Both the position numbers and the translations under genes were made by a program. Below the pieces are notes generated by a model. It had not been told where the DNA came from, did not search any database, and was given only the letters and a program-made list of their open reading frames with translations. DNA of 64,000 nt from Acanthochromis polyacanthus (lineage: Eukaryota > Chordata > Actinopteri > Pomacentridae): assembly GCF_021347895.1 (NCBI RefSeq), contig NC_067113.1:7359489-7423488 (forward strand), in the 5' to 3' direction. Of the stretch, positions 35,390 to 47,049 are shown in pieces. The number at the start of each line of letters is the position of its first letter. Position 1 is the stretch's first letter.

Positions 35390-36290
35390 CAGTGGCGGCT
35401 GGCCAATAGAGGGTGCTCGGCTCGGGCGCCCCCCCCCAGTGTTTTTGATTTTTCATTTAAAAAAAAAATTTTTTATAATAAACAATAATCAGTTATTTTT
35501 AGCACCATGCGTGTTTAAATTTGCAATTACATGTCATGTACAAAATATCAAATAGAATTTTCGGGGTATATAGTTTCCTGCTCATCTCTGCTGAGCTGCT
35601 GGGGCGCCAGAGAAATCGCCCCTCTAGTGCGGCAGAGCAATTACCGACAAGAGATTCGACATAGCAACAGAAATTTATCCAATCAGCGTCGTCGAATCTG
35701 ATGCCCAGAGGGGCGAAATCGATTTCGTCCCAAGCCAAGTAAGCATGCGTGAGTGCGGTGGATAACTGTGACACTCACAGACACAGTGACAAGAGAAGGC
35801 TTGGCTAGCTGGATCTAGTCATGCAAATGCTTTATATTGCTTCCCGTGTTTGCTCTATAAAACGGCTGGGACAGACACGACATGGACTGTTTCAGGAGTA
35901 AGAGATATGAAACATTTATACGAGAAAATAAAGAAACTCGAGAGTAGGAGGGCACATATGGAGAACACCGTTAAGCTTTTTTTCTGTTCTAGTATTAATT
36001 TCTTAATATACTTAACACTTAACATAATACTTGAGTCGTCAATTCAACACTAATGCACTGTTTCATGTGCTCAGCTGTATATATAATTTATTGCAAAAAT
36101 TGTGGTTACACAATATGTTGTGCATGTTTTGTGCAAAAATGCCCCAAGTTATTAATACTGGCATTAAATAATTATTATTTCAAAGAGCACCGATATCCTG
36201 CCGTTTCTGTTCAGTTGTATCGGGATGGTTACTGAAACTGACTTGATATGACACAGCCCCACCGAGAATATTTTTCACCAGCCACCACTA
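35390..36290 (+). mobile_element. hAT MITE (ZMYM1-like hAT lineage), 901 bp
   Basis: The termini CAGTGGCGGCTGG and (reverse complement of the right end) TAGTGGTGGCTGG are inverted repeats. They are flanked by CGCGAAGT (35382-35389) and CATGAAGT (36291-36298), an 8-bp duplication matching at six positions, as expected for hAT. The + strand at 35850-35990 encodes TTWTVSGVRDMKHLYEKIKK followed by HESRRAHMEN-like residues. This is the TTF-type zinc finger region of the hAT transposases related to ZMYM1. The catalytic domain is deleted. Confidence 0.85.
35850..36005 (+). pseudogene. TTF-type zinc-finger remnant of a hAT transposase
   Basis: Residues TAGTDTTWTVSGVRDMKHL, then EKIKKLESRRAHMENTVKL, match the family pattern W...G..d.khl.ekikkHe.s..Hm.n. 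The upstream codons encode LYCFPC-like residues in another frame. Only the DNA-binding part survives, inside the MITE at 35390-36290. Confidence 0.75.
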
Positions 36291-36298
36291 CATGAAGT

Positions 36299-37084
36299 TA
36301 AGTAATAGACATGAGCAAAAACAAGACTTTCAGCTCCGAAGTTTTTCTTTAAGACAAGGTTGGCTTAAAAAACAGTGTGAAGTTCAAGAAACAAACAGGC
36401 AGAAAAGGTCTAATAAAATACACCAGTCAGTGCATGATGGGAAGTGTGAGATTTAACTACACCAGGGTCTGAAACTCAGTAAATTCTGTCTTCTGCTGCT
36501 ATAATTTGGACCCTTTGTTTTAAATATTATTTCCTGTGAATCCCCTTGTGAATCCATAATCACCTTTTGGGATGAGTTTAGCTAAATTTAAATCAGAATG
36601 CAATGACAAGTGCATTGACTTGACTGCTTATGCTGCCTCATGGAAAAGTCCAATCAGATCAAACCATACCCTCAAAGTCCGGAAAGATTATTAGATTATT
36701 CATCTTTTTTATTTCCCTCTAGCTGAAAGCATTTTGTGTTGCTTTTAAGCTCTTTATCTTAGCATTCAGTGATGCTTTTTGGCAGCCTAGTGGATCATTT
36801 TATGGAAGTTATGTTTCTAAACTCGCGAAACTAATAATTTTTAGGTTGACGAATCATAAAAGACTCACTGCAGCTGAATTATGGACAGTTGCTAGCAAAT
36901 AGCAGAGTAGGATTGTGGTGACATTGTACTCCGTGTATTAAATCAGAATATGATCATGTGAAAACAAATGTGCAGACTGTGCATATAGCACAGCTCCAAA
37001 TTCAAAATATTTTGTTGTTTTATTTTATGTTTAATTCTGAATACATTTTATAACAAGAAAAGCGCTGAGACAGTGCAATCCTCC
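36299..37084. other. Non-coding DNA, no feature recognised
   Basis: Nothing was recognised in this stretch. Confidence 0.4.
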
Positions 37085-37675
37085 ACCAAGGCTGTTCATT
37101 CCTTCGTATGTCATTGTTAGAAATGCAGCATTTTTTTCGAAAGAAATGTGACATTTCTTTATTGGTGATTGATGATCAGAAATGACTGATTTAAGACAGA
37201 CTTACCCACAAACAAAATAATGTTGCGCTGTGCACAGGCATGTGTTATGTATGTTTTCGTTATGTACACATAGTGTAGGCAGGAATTGAGAAACACCCCC
37301 ACATTTTAAATAATTGTTCCTTGTATCATTTCTGACAGATACGTTCCAATAAGTCCGCAGTGGTGGATTTGTAGTAGAATTAAATTCATGTGATTGTCAG
37401 CAGGCAGCTGATGTAGTGCTCACTTGTTGTCATAGTTACAGTGATGCCGTGCCACAATCTCGCAAGGAAACGGAAATCTTTAACAAATCCATGGGTCCAG
37501 AGCTGCATCACAGCCAAAATTTAATCATTTGGTCCTTGTGTCATTTCTGACCTTCCCTGAAAATTTCATCCAAATCCGTTAGTCCATTTTTGAGTAATGT
37601 TGCTAGCAGGCAGGCAGACAGACAAACCAAGGCCGATCATCACATAACTCTGTCCCGTTCCTTGGCAAAGTAATT
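37085..37675 (-). mobile_element. CCAAGG-end repeat, family M2 (copy)
   Basis: The head CAATCCTCCACCAAGGCTGT and the tail CCTTGGCAAAGTAAT are inverted ends. The interior includes GATCAGAAATGACTG, GGTCCTTGTGTCATTTCTGA and CCGATCATCACATAACTC. The longer inverted copy is at 44208-44920. It is non-coding, and the superfamily is not identified. Confidence 0.7.
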
Positions 37676-39794
37676 AATAGTACGATAGTAGTACTATATA
37701 AAAGATTTTACTTGGACAATAAATAATCACACATGGTTTCAAAGCCAGAATTTTCTAAACAGCAAAATGTTACCTTTGGGTCGTCAAATCAATTAATAGC
37801 CGACATATAAGCTAATTATATACTTCTAAGTGCATTGTGCAGTAACTTAATCTTTTTTGAAAAGTTGAGTGACAGATTACTGAGAGGATTAAATTGACAA
37901 ATGAAGGACAAGCAGGCCTCCTCAAAGAAATATACTCACTGTCCACCACTGCCTGAAGCATATTTTCAGGAGCAGTTTGTCTGCCTCACTTTTATGGAAT
38001 GCTTCACTGAAGTGATAACGTCACTGCACGAGTTTTTTTTTTTTTTTTTTCAAAGAGCTGTGTTTTCAGCAGCCATAACAGACCCAGAAGACCAAAGGCT
38101 GCTCAGGGTGGTGAGCAGACTCAGACAACAACATGGACAAGGTTGAAGACTGCTCTGTGATTAAGCTCTGGACATACTTTGATGGTCTTTGCTGGCTGCC
38201 GCTGCTTCATTGCGCGCATCTCTCGGCCCTGACAAGATTGCAAAGAGAGCTGTTACTAACTAGTAAACATTACAGAGGGCCAGCTCTGCCCAGGCAGGGC
38301 CACAAAAACACACAGCATCTTTGTGCCCGGTCCTGAATTGATAACTGTGGTGGTTTGGCTTCTGACAGAGCTCATGTTCATCTACCTCAATGGCCCTCTT
38401 CTTTCACTGACTCTCCCCCGGCGGCTGCTGTGATACCCTTTAACGTGCTTAATGCCCCTGGCATTTATGAATTGTTAGAATGACCTTTCAGATTGAGTTG
38501 CAAGCGCTCCATTATGTTTGTTCAGTAGCAAAAAAAAACGTTCGTTGGGGGAGGAAAAAAAAGCAATTTGGAAGGCGCAGTTCACGCTCATTTTTATAGC
38601 TCTTAAAGGGGCAAGAAACACATTATATGCTAAATAAAGAATTAGTGCTGGTGAGATCTCTCATCATATCAGTCTTACTGTTTTACATAACATCAGCATC
38701 CTCCATCACCAATTAGAAAGCAACCAAAAACAAAAACATGGAGAAAATTTTGAAGTTAAAAAGTGTAAGTTTTATAAAATGAACAGAAAAAATGCAAAGT
38801 GGATACAGAAATCTCATTTATGTAGAAAATAAAAAAATAGGTGTTAAGTTTTTGTCTCCCTCTTTTCTTTATTATTTCATTTTATAATACTTTCAAAAAG
38901 CGACTAAGAAGTGAGGAAGAAAACTAAATCCTCTTTGGAAGAAGTAAAAGTTTTTTTTCCCTTTAACCCTCCTGGTCGGTTCACTTATCAGGAACAGCAA
39001 AAATGTTCCTGGGTCATATTTAATTATCCAAAAGAGTCAAAACCAATAAATCCCATTAAACATTGTTTATTTCTGATTGCTAACTCCATTACTAATCATT
39101 TCTATTCATATTCAGTGTAATGGCGTTCTTTACCTTTCACAGATCACGGTTCGGGATAATTCACTCATTTTTCATTTTTGAAAATGCGTGTTAGAACTGG
39201 GATTTTTTCTGTGTTTTGGAATGACCTACATATAAAATACAGTGGTTTTACATGGCATTGTTTTTTAAATTTTATTTTACATTTTGATAAATGTTGATAA
39301 ATTAACACAAGACGTAGAATGAACCATTTTCATTTTACATGTTGATTACACTTGTTAAGTCAAGCAGAAAAAATTCCAAAAAGACTTTTTATGGAAAAAA
39401 GAAGGAGCTTTTTCTTACACTCAAGCCAACAAATGCAGTGGTGCTACTGAAACAAAGGGAAGCTGCAGATCTCCTGCTGCATCAAATGAGGAGTCACATT
39501 ATGATTAGAAGTCAAATGAGTTTTCACAGGGGTAGAATGAGCTCAATTACCTGCATTAATGGAACTTAGTGGTGACAGTGGAAACGGAAAGGAGATGGAT
39601 TAAAATTGGCCTTTGGCAGGTGTGCAGTAAATTATGTAACCTCACCTCGAGAGTAGTTCCTAAAGCATGGATCACTTAGTCCTGTTTATATATATGAGGA
39701 GAGGGAAAAAGAGTTAGAATTCACATCAGAGAGTTTGAGAATAATGCTAATATGTGGGTGGATGTAGCTATATGTATCTCTGCATGTCTCCAGG
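37676..39794. other. Unique-looking non-coding DNA
   Basis: A T-run of about 19 lies at 38033-38050. The segment 38130-38540 is less AT-rich and repeat-free, with homopolymer-poor sequence such as CTTAATGCCCCTGGCATTTA. Conserved non-coding sequence is possible here but not shown. Confidence 0.35.
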
Positions 39795-40112
39795 TGTTAC
39801 AAGCGGGGTCTTTTCGAACCCAAAAGCAGGCAATCTGAGGCAGGCCGATGTTCTGACAAGGCTTTTAATTTAACAAAAACACAAGCAACGTAATGCAGGA
39901 GGCACTAAACTAAACAGGACGGGGTACAAACTAAAACTAAGGGCGACGAGCCACATAGGCCGTGATGAGGGCTAACTAAACTAAAACAGGGGGTGACTCA
40001 CGTCGTTAATCCAGGGGTCGGGAGATGATGCAGGGACAGGGGAGCTGGGCCGGGCAGGATGGGGCAGACGGGGATCGATGGCGGGGTTGTGGCAGGGACA
40101 GTGGCGTAGGAC

Positions 40113-40462
40113 GGTCCGTGTACTTTACGGCCATCCATTTTCCGGATTGATATGGGTAAACGACAAACCATCCAATTTTCGATTTCCGTTTGGATGAAGG
40201 TAAACGAAAAACGGGAAACGAGCCGTGTCCCTTTTTTCGTTTGGAAATCGAAAATCAAAAAACGGAAAACGAGCCTATATCTGATTTTCTACTGTTGGTT
40301 TATTTCACACAAGTCGGGAAATAAAATACAAACGTTATTCACTTTCGTGTGTCTCGCTTTGCCTTGGACAGTGCAGACAATCAGCCTGAAATAATGAAAT
40401 AATGGGAAATCGGATGGTTTCCCGTTTTTCGTTTACCCATATCAATCCGGAAAACACGGACC
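40113..40462. mobile_element. 350-bp TIR MITE inside the solo LTR
   Basis: The ends are GGTCCGTG and CACGGACC. Longer shared blocks are TTTTCCGGATTGATATGGGT on the left and its complement on the right; the left arm has an extra segment of about 15 bp after GGTCCGTGT. GTAGGAC flanks both sides exactly (40106-40112 and 40463-40469), a 7-bp duplication. The interior repeats AAACGAAAAACGG-type motifs in both orientations. The superfamily is not identified. Confidence 0.8.
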
Positions 40463-40651
40463 GTAGGACAGACTAGAGCAGACGAGGAAGTCCCGAACGG
40501 GGTGGAGACTGCAGCAGACGCGGGGGATCCAGAGCGGGCAGAGCAGTAGTGACAGAGCAAACGAAACCTGTGAATCCAGACAGGTGAACCGCAGGCAATG
40601 ACCCAGCAGTGAGTAGTGGGGGGGAGTCAGGTTTTATCTGCCGCAGATTAC

Positions 40652-40691
40652 TGATTAAGAGCGGCTGCGCTCCTCCGCAGCCGCTCTTAAT
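40652..40691. repeat. Perfect hairpin within the LTR
   Basis: GATTAAGAGCGGCTGCG, a six-base loop CTCCTC, then the exact reverse complement. It is GC-rich and stable. It lies near one end of the LTR. Confidence 0.85.
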
Positions 40692-40812
40692 CAGCCAGAG
40701 CTGAACGCTGGCCAGGATCGCAGCAAAGGAGAGTTAGGGGCCATGACACCAGGTGTAGCCTATCTGGACATTTTGTTCTTTGTTCCTTTAAAGTGTGAAT
40801 TTCAACGTGTGA

Positions 40813-40890
40813 ATCAATGTGACTTTCAGTTCAGTTTATTTGCACCTACCTACGTAGGTGCAAATAAACTGAACTGAAAGTCACATTGAT
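40813..40890. repeat. Perfect hairpin, 37-bp arms and 4-base loop
   Basis: The left arm starts ATCAATGTGACTTTCAGTTC at 40813. After the loop CTAC the right arm is its exact reverse complement, ending at 40890. No mismatch is seen in 37 pairs, so the inversion is recent or maintained. It is 64 bp downstream of the solo LTR. Confidence 0.9.
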
Positions 40891-41057
40891 GCACTTTATA
40901 GTTTGAAGTCAAATGAATGCATTTGAGTTATTGAGGCACTCAGAAAAAAATAATAACTTCAATGATTCAATAATAATTTTGATACCTGGCTAGCTTGAAA
41001 GTGGGCTTTAAAAACTCAATGTTCCAAAATTTCAGTGTGAGTTTTTGTTTTGTCTGT

Positions 41058-41670
41058 TTAATTCAATTCAATTCAATTCAATTTTATTTATATAGCGTCA
41101 ATTACAGTCAAATCGTCTCAAGACGCTTTACAGAACCCATATGCCTGACCCCCAGAGCAAGCCCAAAGGCGACAGTGGCAAGGAAAAACACCCTTTTAAC
41201 AGGGAAGAAACCTCGAGCAGAACCCGGCTCTAAATAGGGGGGACCCATCTGCCTGCTGGCCGGGCGGGTTGAGAAGGACAGAAGAGGGCAAGGGGGAGGG
41301 ATGGGAGAAGAGGGAGGGGTGAGAAAGCAAGGAAAACACAACACACATTTGAATACATGCATGACAGGATATGTGACACAGACAAAGTATAAGCTAACAT
41401 TGAAAACTGACTCATAGTTTACTCTTATGATGTACGGCTCTGACATTAAACATACTCCTTATATAGCTAGCAGTAAAATTCAAACAGTATGTAAGTTAGC
41501 ATAACAGTATATTGAAGGCGATGCAGAGTTGACTCGTGGAAAAAGGGAATTGGAAGCAGAGGGCTGGTGGAAGGTCAGTAGCAGCATCCCACAGTGGACA
41601 TGGTGGAGACTGGACCAGCTGGTGGAACATCGACCGCAGATCTGAAGCATCCAGCTCTGTTTATTCATTT
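41058..41670 (-). mobile_element. Retroposon 3' end with (AATTC)n tail, uninterrupted copy
   Basis: Read on the minus strand, it ends CTATATAAATAAAATTGAAT followed by short repeats (41061-41085 on the + strand). The blocks GAGCCGGGTTCTGCTCGAGG and AGCTGGATGCTTCAGATCTG are shared with the split copy at 27250-28860. It provides the empty-site reference for the Penelope-like insertion there. Confidence 0.8.
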
Positions 41671-41959
41671 ATTTTTTGTCTACCACGTTGTTGTAACCCA
41701 CAAAGTTTAGTAGCCTAAAGTGAATGAGGTTCAGTTTCAAAGTGACTTAGCTAGCATTAGCCGTGGCCAATTTTTACAGTCAATTTCAAAGAATAGTTAG
41801 CAAAAAACTGACCACCATTCCATACTTGTTTTGTTGTCTGACAGCAGAAACAGAAAAATCTGCAAATGAGAGCAGCTTTAGTGAAAATTTGGCTGAATTA
41901 GATTCATCATTTACGTGCAACATGATATTGATCAGTTCTTCTGAGAAGTCATGAATACC

Positions 41960-42250
41960 AATGACTTTCATGCATGTATGAGTCATTTTACAAGAAGATA
42001 ACAGAATATGTTGCACTGTTTTTACAAACTGAGCATTTTATTATATCTAATTTCACTTCCATGGAGATGGTTTTTCTTTTCTTTGAAGCATCAGAAGAGT
42101 CTGATCTACACTTGGAAGCCATAATAAAGGGCAAAAAGTTAGTGAATGTAGCACAATCCAAGGTGGCATACATCCAGCGAATGTAAACAAAGTCATCTTG
42201 TAACACCGCGTGACGATGTATTTGTCCACTCCGCTCACCAACTAGTTCCA
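41960..42250 (-). pseudogene. Tigger/pogo transposase N-terminal relic (copy 1)
   Basis: The minus-strand frame starting near 42123 reads MASKCRSDSSDASKKRKTIS followed by MEVKLDIIK. This is the start of a Tigger-type (pogo family) transposase, where basic residues precede the first helix-turn-helix. The frame continues degenerately (NSATYSVIFL) and the catalytic DDE domain is absent. The same region occurs inverted at 59870-60170. Confidence 0.75.
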
Positions 42251-42534
42251 CGTTCCAACAAACTTTCTGAAGAATATTTGATTTCCGCTGTCAAAAGAAT
42301 TCCACAAGTGTGTTCAGCTGTTCTGTCTGACAAAGGTAGCTACTTTGATGAGTCAAAAGTTTAGAATACATTTTGGTTTCAAAAATTGATTTTATTATTA
42401 TTTTTTTTAACTTCATTTGTTTATTTGTTCAATGCTTATATTCCAGAGTACAATGAGACATGAACAAGCATCATTTCCAATAAAAAATGCAAAAATTGGA
42501 GTGTTCTGAAACTTTTGACCAGTAATGTACGTAT
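42251..42534 (+). pseudogene. Tc1-like transposase C-terminus plus right TIR (third subfamily)
   Basis: The frame ending at a TAG near 42364 reads EEYLISAVKRIPQVCSAVLS then DKGSYFDESKV. This matches the end of a Tc1-like transposase (LVxSxPxxCxAVIxxKGG pattern). The 3' region and a terminus reading CTGAAACTTTTGACCAGTAA follow, ending at TA (42533). Everything upstream of the C-terminus is missing and abuts the Tigger relic, so one truncated the other or both were cut. Confidence 0.75.
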
Positions 42535-44207
42535 CATAGGTTCCATATGGTAACATACTGTTGTTTTCAACCAGTCAGTGCACTTTAATAGATCCCATTG
42601 TACCAGAACTCAGTGTACTCTGTTAGCCTGTGAAGCTGACGTTACCTGAAACTACTAAATTTCAGTGTTTGATATCTAATAATGTGACATGTGACTTCAT
42701 TTTCATAAGAAATAACCTTCATTTGATGCAATATGTAGAATAGCACAACTGAAAACTAAACTGAAAAAGACAAGTAAAATAATTATGCACAAAATTATTT
42801 GGTTAAAAACTAGAGTCAACAAATTTATATATAGAGTGTACCTTATAGAAAGTAATTACAATAATATAATAAAATACATCAATGATTAATCTCTGATTTT
42901 GTGTGTTTAATTCATAATGTGATAGCAGGACAGGTGGTTACACTTGGACTTTTCCAACTGAGATGAATCACAATTCATGCCACTAAACCCATGTAATATT
43001 AGGGGAAATTTAGAATTTTCCTTTGCTTTATTTCAATAAACCCTAAATGACTGGCACTGCAGGAATTTTCTTTGTCAGTGTGCACTCTGCTGCTCACTTT
43101 ACACTGTACTCTGATCTATTTCTCTACAAGACTTTCAGCAAAAACCCACCTGAAATGTTGGAGTGCATACCACATATGTCACTTTAATTGCCACCGTGCA
43201 ATGAATGTGCCTCTCTACTTGTAGTGTATGAGCTGACAGTCCAGGTCTGATTGGCTGAATGCAGTGTGTGGGACAGGAGGAAGATAAAAGGTACAAACAA
43301 TGCAAATCTCTTCAAAGGCTGAAAGAGATAAAAATCGAGTGTAGTACTGTATAACCACAAAACATGAATTCTCGCACACATTTCCTTTTGCCCTGACATG
43401 TCTTTTCAGATCATTTAGTGGTGGTTTCTGTGTCAGCTAGAGACAAAATGTGTTAGATTAACAGACCTAAGATGTCCTCTTATGCAGTGTGTGTGAAAAA
43501 CAGTGGCAGACGGCTGAAAAAGAATGCGATCCCATACAGCACTGTGTGCGCTGGAGTACATGGAGGAGGCAAAACCTGACAAAACTGCTGCAGGAAGTAC
43601 AGATGAACCCCAAATCTTTGAGATTTCAAATTAAAGTACAGCTCCGGAGGCTGTTGTTCCACAAGTGGCAACAGGTTAATAGTGAACTCTGAAGTAAAGT
43701 GTGGTGTTAGTTACAGTAAGGCTGGAGCAGCAAAACCCCTGAAGATACTGAACTGAGGACCAGTGTACTTTTCTGCTTATGAGACAAATTTCTCAGTTAT
43801 ACAAGAAAAATTATGTAACTTCTTCTTTGAGGAGGTACAGTCATTTGGCTTTAAATTACAAGGCCAAGCAGTGTTATTGTCTGAGAGAAGATATTTCTTT
43901 AGTTCACCTCTGCCTGAGAAGCCCTGTGAAGAGAGGCAGAAGAGCTAAATGATAACAGACAGACAAGAGTTGAGATGAGACTTTTCAAACAGAAATAATT
44001 TTAAAAGATATTACAGATAGGGAGTAGCTTTGCCAGGATTAGCAACTTCCATTTAAATTCTTTTGTATATTATTTTACCACGTCCTGTTTCTGCAAAGGT
44101 CAGATAACATCAGTATAATCTGACTTAGAACCAAAGTCGTGTCCTGTTATTTTTAATCAGAACAGATAATCAAACAGAAGTTTAATGGTTAAAAACTTGA
44201 CATGTTT
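42535..44207. other. AT-rich non-coding DNA, no feature recognised
   Basis: No repeat family or exon-like signal was recognised; ORFs such as 43489-43692 look like chance. Confidence 0.4.
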
Positions 44208-44920
44208 ATTACTCCGCCAAGGAACGCAGCGAAGTTATGTGACAATGGTGTCTGTCTGTCTGTTTGCAACATTCCTCAAAAACGGACTTACAGATTTGCA
44301 TGAAATTTTCAGGGAAGGTCAGAAATGAGACAAGGACCAACTTATTAGATTTTGGCAGTGATGCAGCTTTTAGTCTGGATCTAAGGATTTTTCTATCTTT
44401 GCAAGATTGTGGCGTGGAGTCACTGTATCTTTGACAAGTGAACGCAACGTCAGCTGCCTGCTGACCATCACATGATTGTGATCCTACTACAAATTGACCA
44501 CTGCAGATTTATCAGGACTTATCTATCAGAACTTATACAAGCAACAATTGATTACATTGTGGGGGTGTTTCCAAGTTCCATCAATTCCGTGTTTAGGTCA
44601 CACAGTTCAGTATCCGTACACAACGCATACATGCACAACACACACACACCTGTGCTCAGGGCAATGTCATTTTGTTAGTGGGTACATGTATATTAAATGG
44701 CCACATTACAGTATATGTTGCCGTGATTTCTGATCATTAGTAACAAATAAACAAAGTCCCATCAATTCCTATTGCCGTTACATAAATTGGTCAAGCGATT
44801 CGGTATCCGTACATAACATACACATGCATTACACATGCCTGTGGTCAGCGGAAGGTAACTGTTTATTAAAGATTTCATCTGTCGGAAATGATACGATTGA
44901 GCAGCCTTGGCAGAGTACTG
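44208..44920 (+). mobile_element. CCAAGG-end repeat, family M2 (longest copy)
   Basis: The left end TTACTCCGCCAAGGAACG and the right end CAGCCTTGGCAGAGTACTGC are imperfect inverted repeats, giving an element of about 710 bp. GTCTGTCTGTCTGTTTGCAA, CTCAAAAACGGACTTACAGA and TTTCTGATCATTAGTAAC correspond to inverted segments of the copy at 37085. It has no coding capacity. Confidence 0.75.
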
Positions 44921-45149
44921 CACTCTCTGAATGCTTTTCTTGTATTACTCTTGTTTTGTTGAAAGATGTCTGACAATATCTTTATTAATATGTTAATACA
45001 AACATATTGCAGATTTAATTCCAATAAAAACAAATACATTAAATGGTATTTTTGGAGCATACGGCCGAGCAATAAATGATTCACATCAATGTAGATCATC
45101 CCTTGAACACTTTGCATTTCTTAAAATTTCTTTGAATCACAGTGACAGA

Positions 45150-45505
45150 CACTACCATTCAAAAGTTTACGGTCACTTAAAAATGACCTTATCTTTGAAA
45201 GAAAAGCAGTTACTTTTCAATGAAGGTAACATTAAATTAATCAGAAATTCAATCTAGACATTGTTAATGTGGTATATCCTATTCTAGCTGGAATAGCTGA
45301 TTTTTAATAGAATATCTACCTAGAGGTACAGAAGAACATTTCCAGCAACCATCACTCCTGTGTTCTAATGCTACATTGTGTTAGCTAATGGTGTTGAAAG
45401 ACTGACTGATAATTAGAAAAACCTTGTGCAATTATGTTAACACATGAATAAAAGTGTGAGTTTTCATGGAGCCCATGAAATATCTGGGTGATCCCAAGAA
45501 ACAAC
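45150..45505 (-). mobile_element. M1 MITE (copy 3)
   Basis: The left end CACTACCATTCAAAAGTTTA and the complete family interior are present. The right end (GGGTGATCCCAAGAAAC) has decayed. Confidence 0.8.
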
Positions 45506-46311
45506 TAGAAATGTCATAGCACAGTTAAACCTCCCGTCCATACTAAAAAAAACTCAGACATGGCAAATTTAAGCATGTGTTAAAGTTCTAAATAACTGAT
45601 AAAATGATCAGGACTGTGGCACAGGAAACTGTCGTTCGAAAACTTTTCACTGCTTAAGTGAGAAAACAACTTTATTCCTCTTGTCAGTTCTGGAAAGTAC
45701 CGTGTGCTGTATGTGCTGAACCAGTTAGGCATATCAGATTTGTATGGGCCCTGTTCTCCCCAAATAATAATTTATTTTCTCTTTCCATTTTCCCACCAGC
45801 ATTTTCAGCAGTGAAAATCTATGATTTGCTGCATTCACTCAGCTTTGTGATGCTCCTTCTGCTATTATTCCCACCACCCAGCTCTGAAAATGTCATCAAC
45901 AATTTCAATTAGACGTCTACACAGATTTGTTTGTGTGGTACTGTGTGGTGCATCTGGTACTTCGTGGGGACAGCATGTCCCACATGCACTATGTGTCTCG
46001 TCCATAAATTTCAAAATCCAGTTGGAGAGCTGCCAGGTCATGATCAGATTCACAGTGACCCAGCCGGGAGTGTATGCTCGATACTGATTCCATTGCTGCT
46101 GATAACTTTCTGCTGAATGTAAGACCCCGAAGAAGTATTAGTGCTGTAAGGAATTCTAGTCAGTTTGCAGTGCAGACAGACAGACACTGTTTGCATCGCT
46201 TAGATTGCAGGAGTGTAAACAAACTGTTAGAGGAAAGTTGAGTAAGTGGTTTAATAAAGTGGATAGAAAGGTTTTTGGCTTTTTTTTTTTCAAATTTAAG
46301 AAGCATATAGG
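45506..46311. other. Non-coding DNA, no feature recognised
   Basis: Nothing was recognised between the M1 MITE and the L2 tail. Confidence 0.4.
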
Positions 46312-47049
46312 CAAGGTAAGGCATTTTATTTGCATAGCGCATTTCACACACACGAGTAGCTCAATGTGCTTTACATAGAAACAAAAAAAAATCCCAAGAA
46401 TGAAAACATATGATTTAAAGGAAAATAAAATGTTATTATCTATACAATAAAACAAACAAACAAACAAAAATAATGCAGCAAAAAGAATAATTGACATTAA
46501 AATTATGAACAGAACACAACAATCTGTGCTGGAGAAACTGTGGCAAAATTGGAGACCACACTCACACTGACTGTCCAAAACTGAAACTATTTTGGGAGGG
46601 GATTCAGACAAAAATTTTCCATTTTGGGCATTGATTTTTCCACTTGAGACATTAAATAATTGGTTCTATTCCAGAGGAAGCGATTAATTAAAAAAAAAAA
46701 CAAGAGCATATCTACTACATATCCTACTACTGGTGGAAAAGAACATGATTACTGTGTCTTTGCTTATCCCAGTACCTCCCACCCTCCACCAATGGAGAGA
46801 GAGAGATAAAAGAAAGTGTATTTAATGGAAAAAAATAACAGCAAAACTCCATTTGAGGTTGGGTTCCTTTATGAATTTATGGGCTCCTGTTATTGCTTAC
46901 TTTAAAATAATTTTACATATCTGACAGGCTGGGAGATGTTTTTGTTTGAATTGCAAGTAGAGAATTAACGATATCTGTGTCTTGATTGCATATTTTTACA
47001 TGTTTCATAACCCCTAGCTGCTCTTTAGTTGAATTTATCTTTAACTTAA

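Larger units (their letters stand above)
39795..40748 (-). mobile_element. Solo LTR, TG...CA with 5-bp target duplication
   Basis: The segment begins TGTTAC and ends ATGACA, the TG...CA rule of LTRs, and exact CCAGG copies flank it (39790-39794 and 40749-40753). No second LTR or internal region adjoins, so it is a solo LTR left by recombination. A 350-bp MITE lies within; without it the LTR is about 600 bp. An internal hairpin (GATTAAGAGCGGCTGCG and complement) lies at 40652-40691. Gypsy-type is likely from the ends but not proven. The strand is uncertain. Confidence 0.65.

Noticed and set aside
46156..46611. 151-codon minus-strand ORF with hydrophobic, membrane-like composition
   Set aside because: It lies in the AT-rich 3' tail of an L2-like LINE. 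T-rich codons give the false membrane-protein look.
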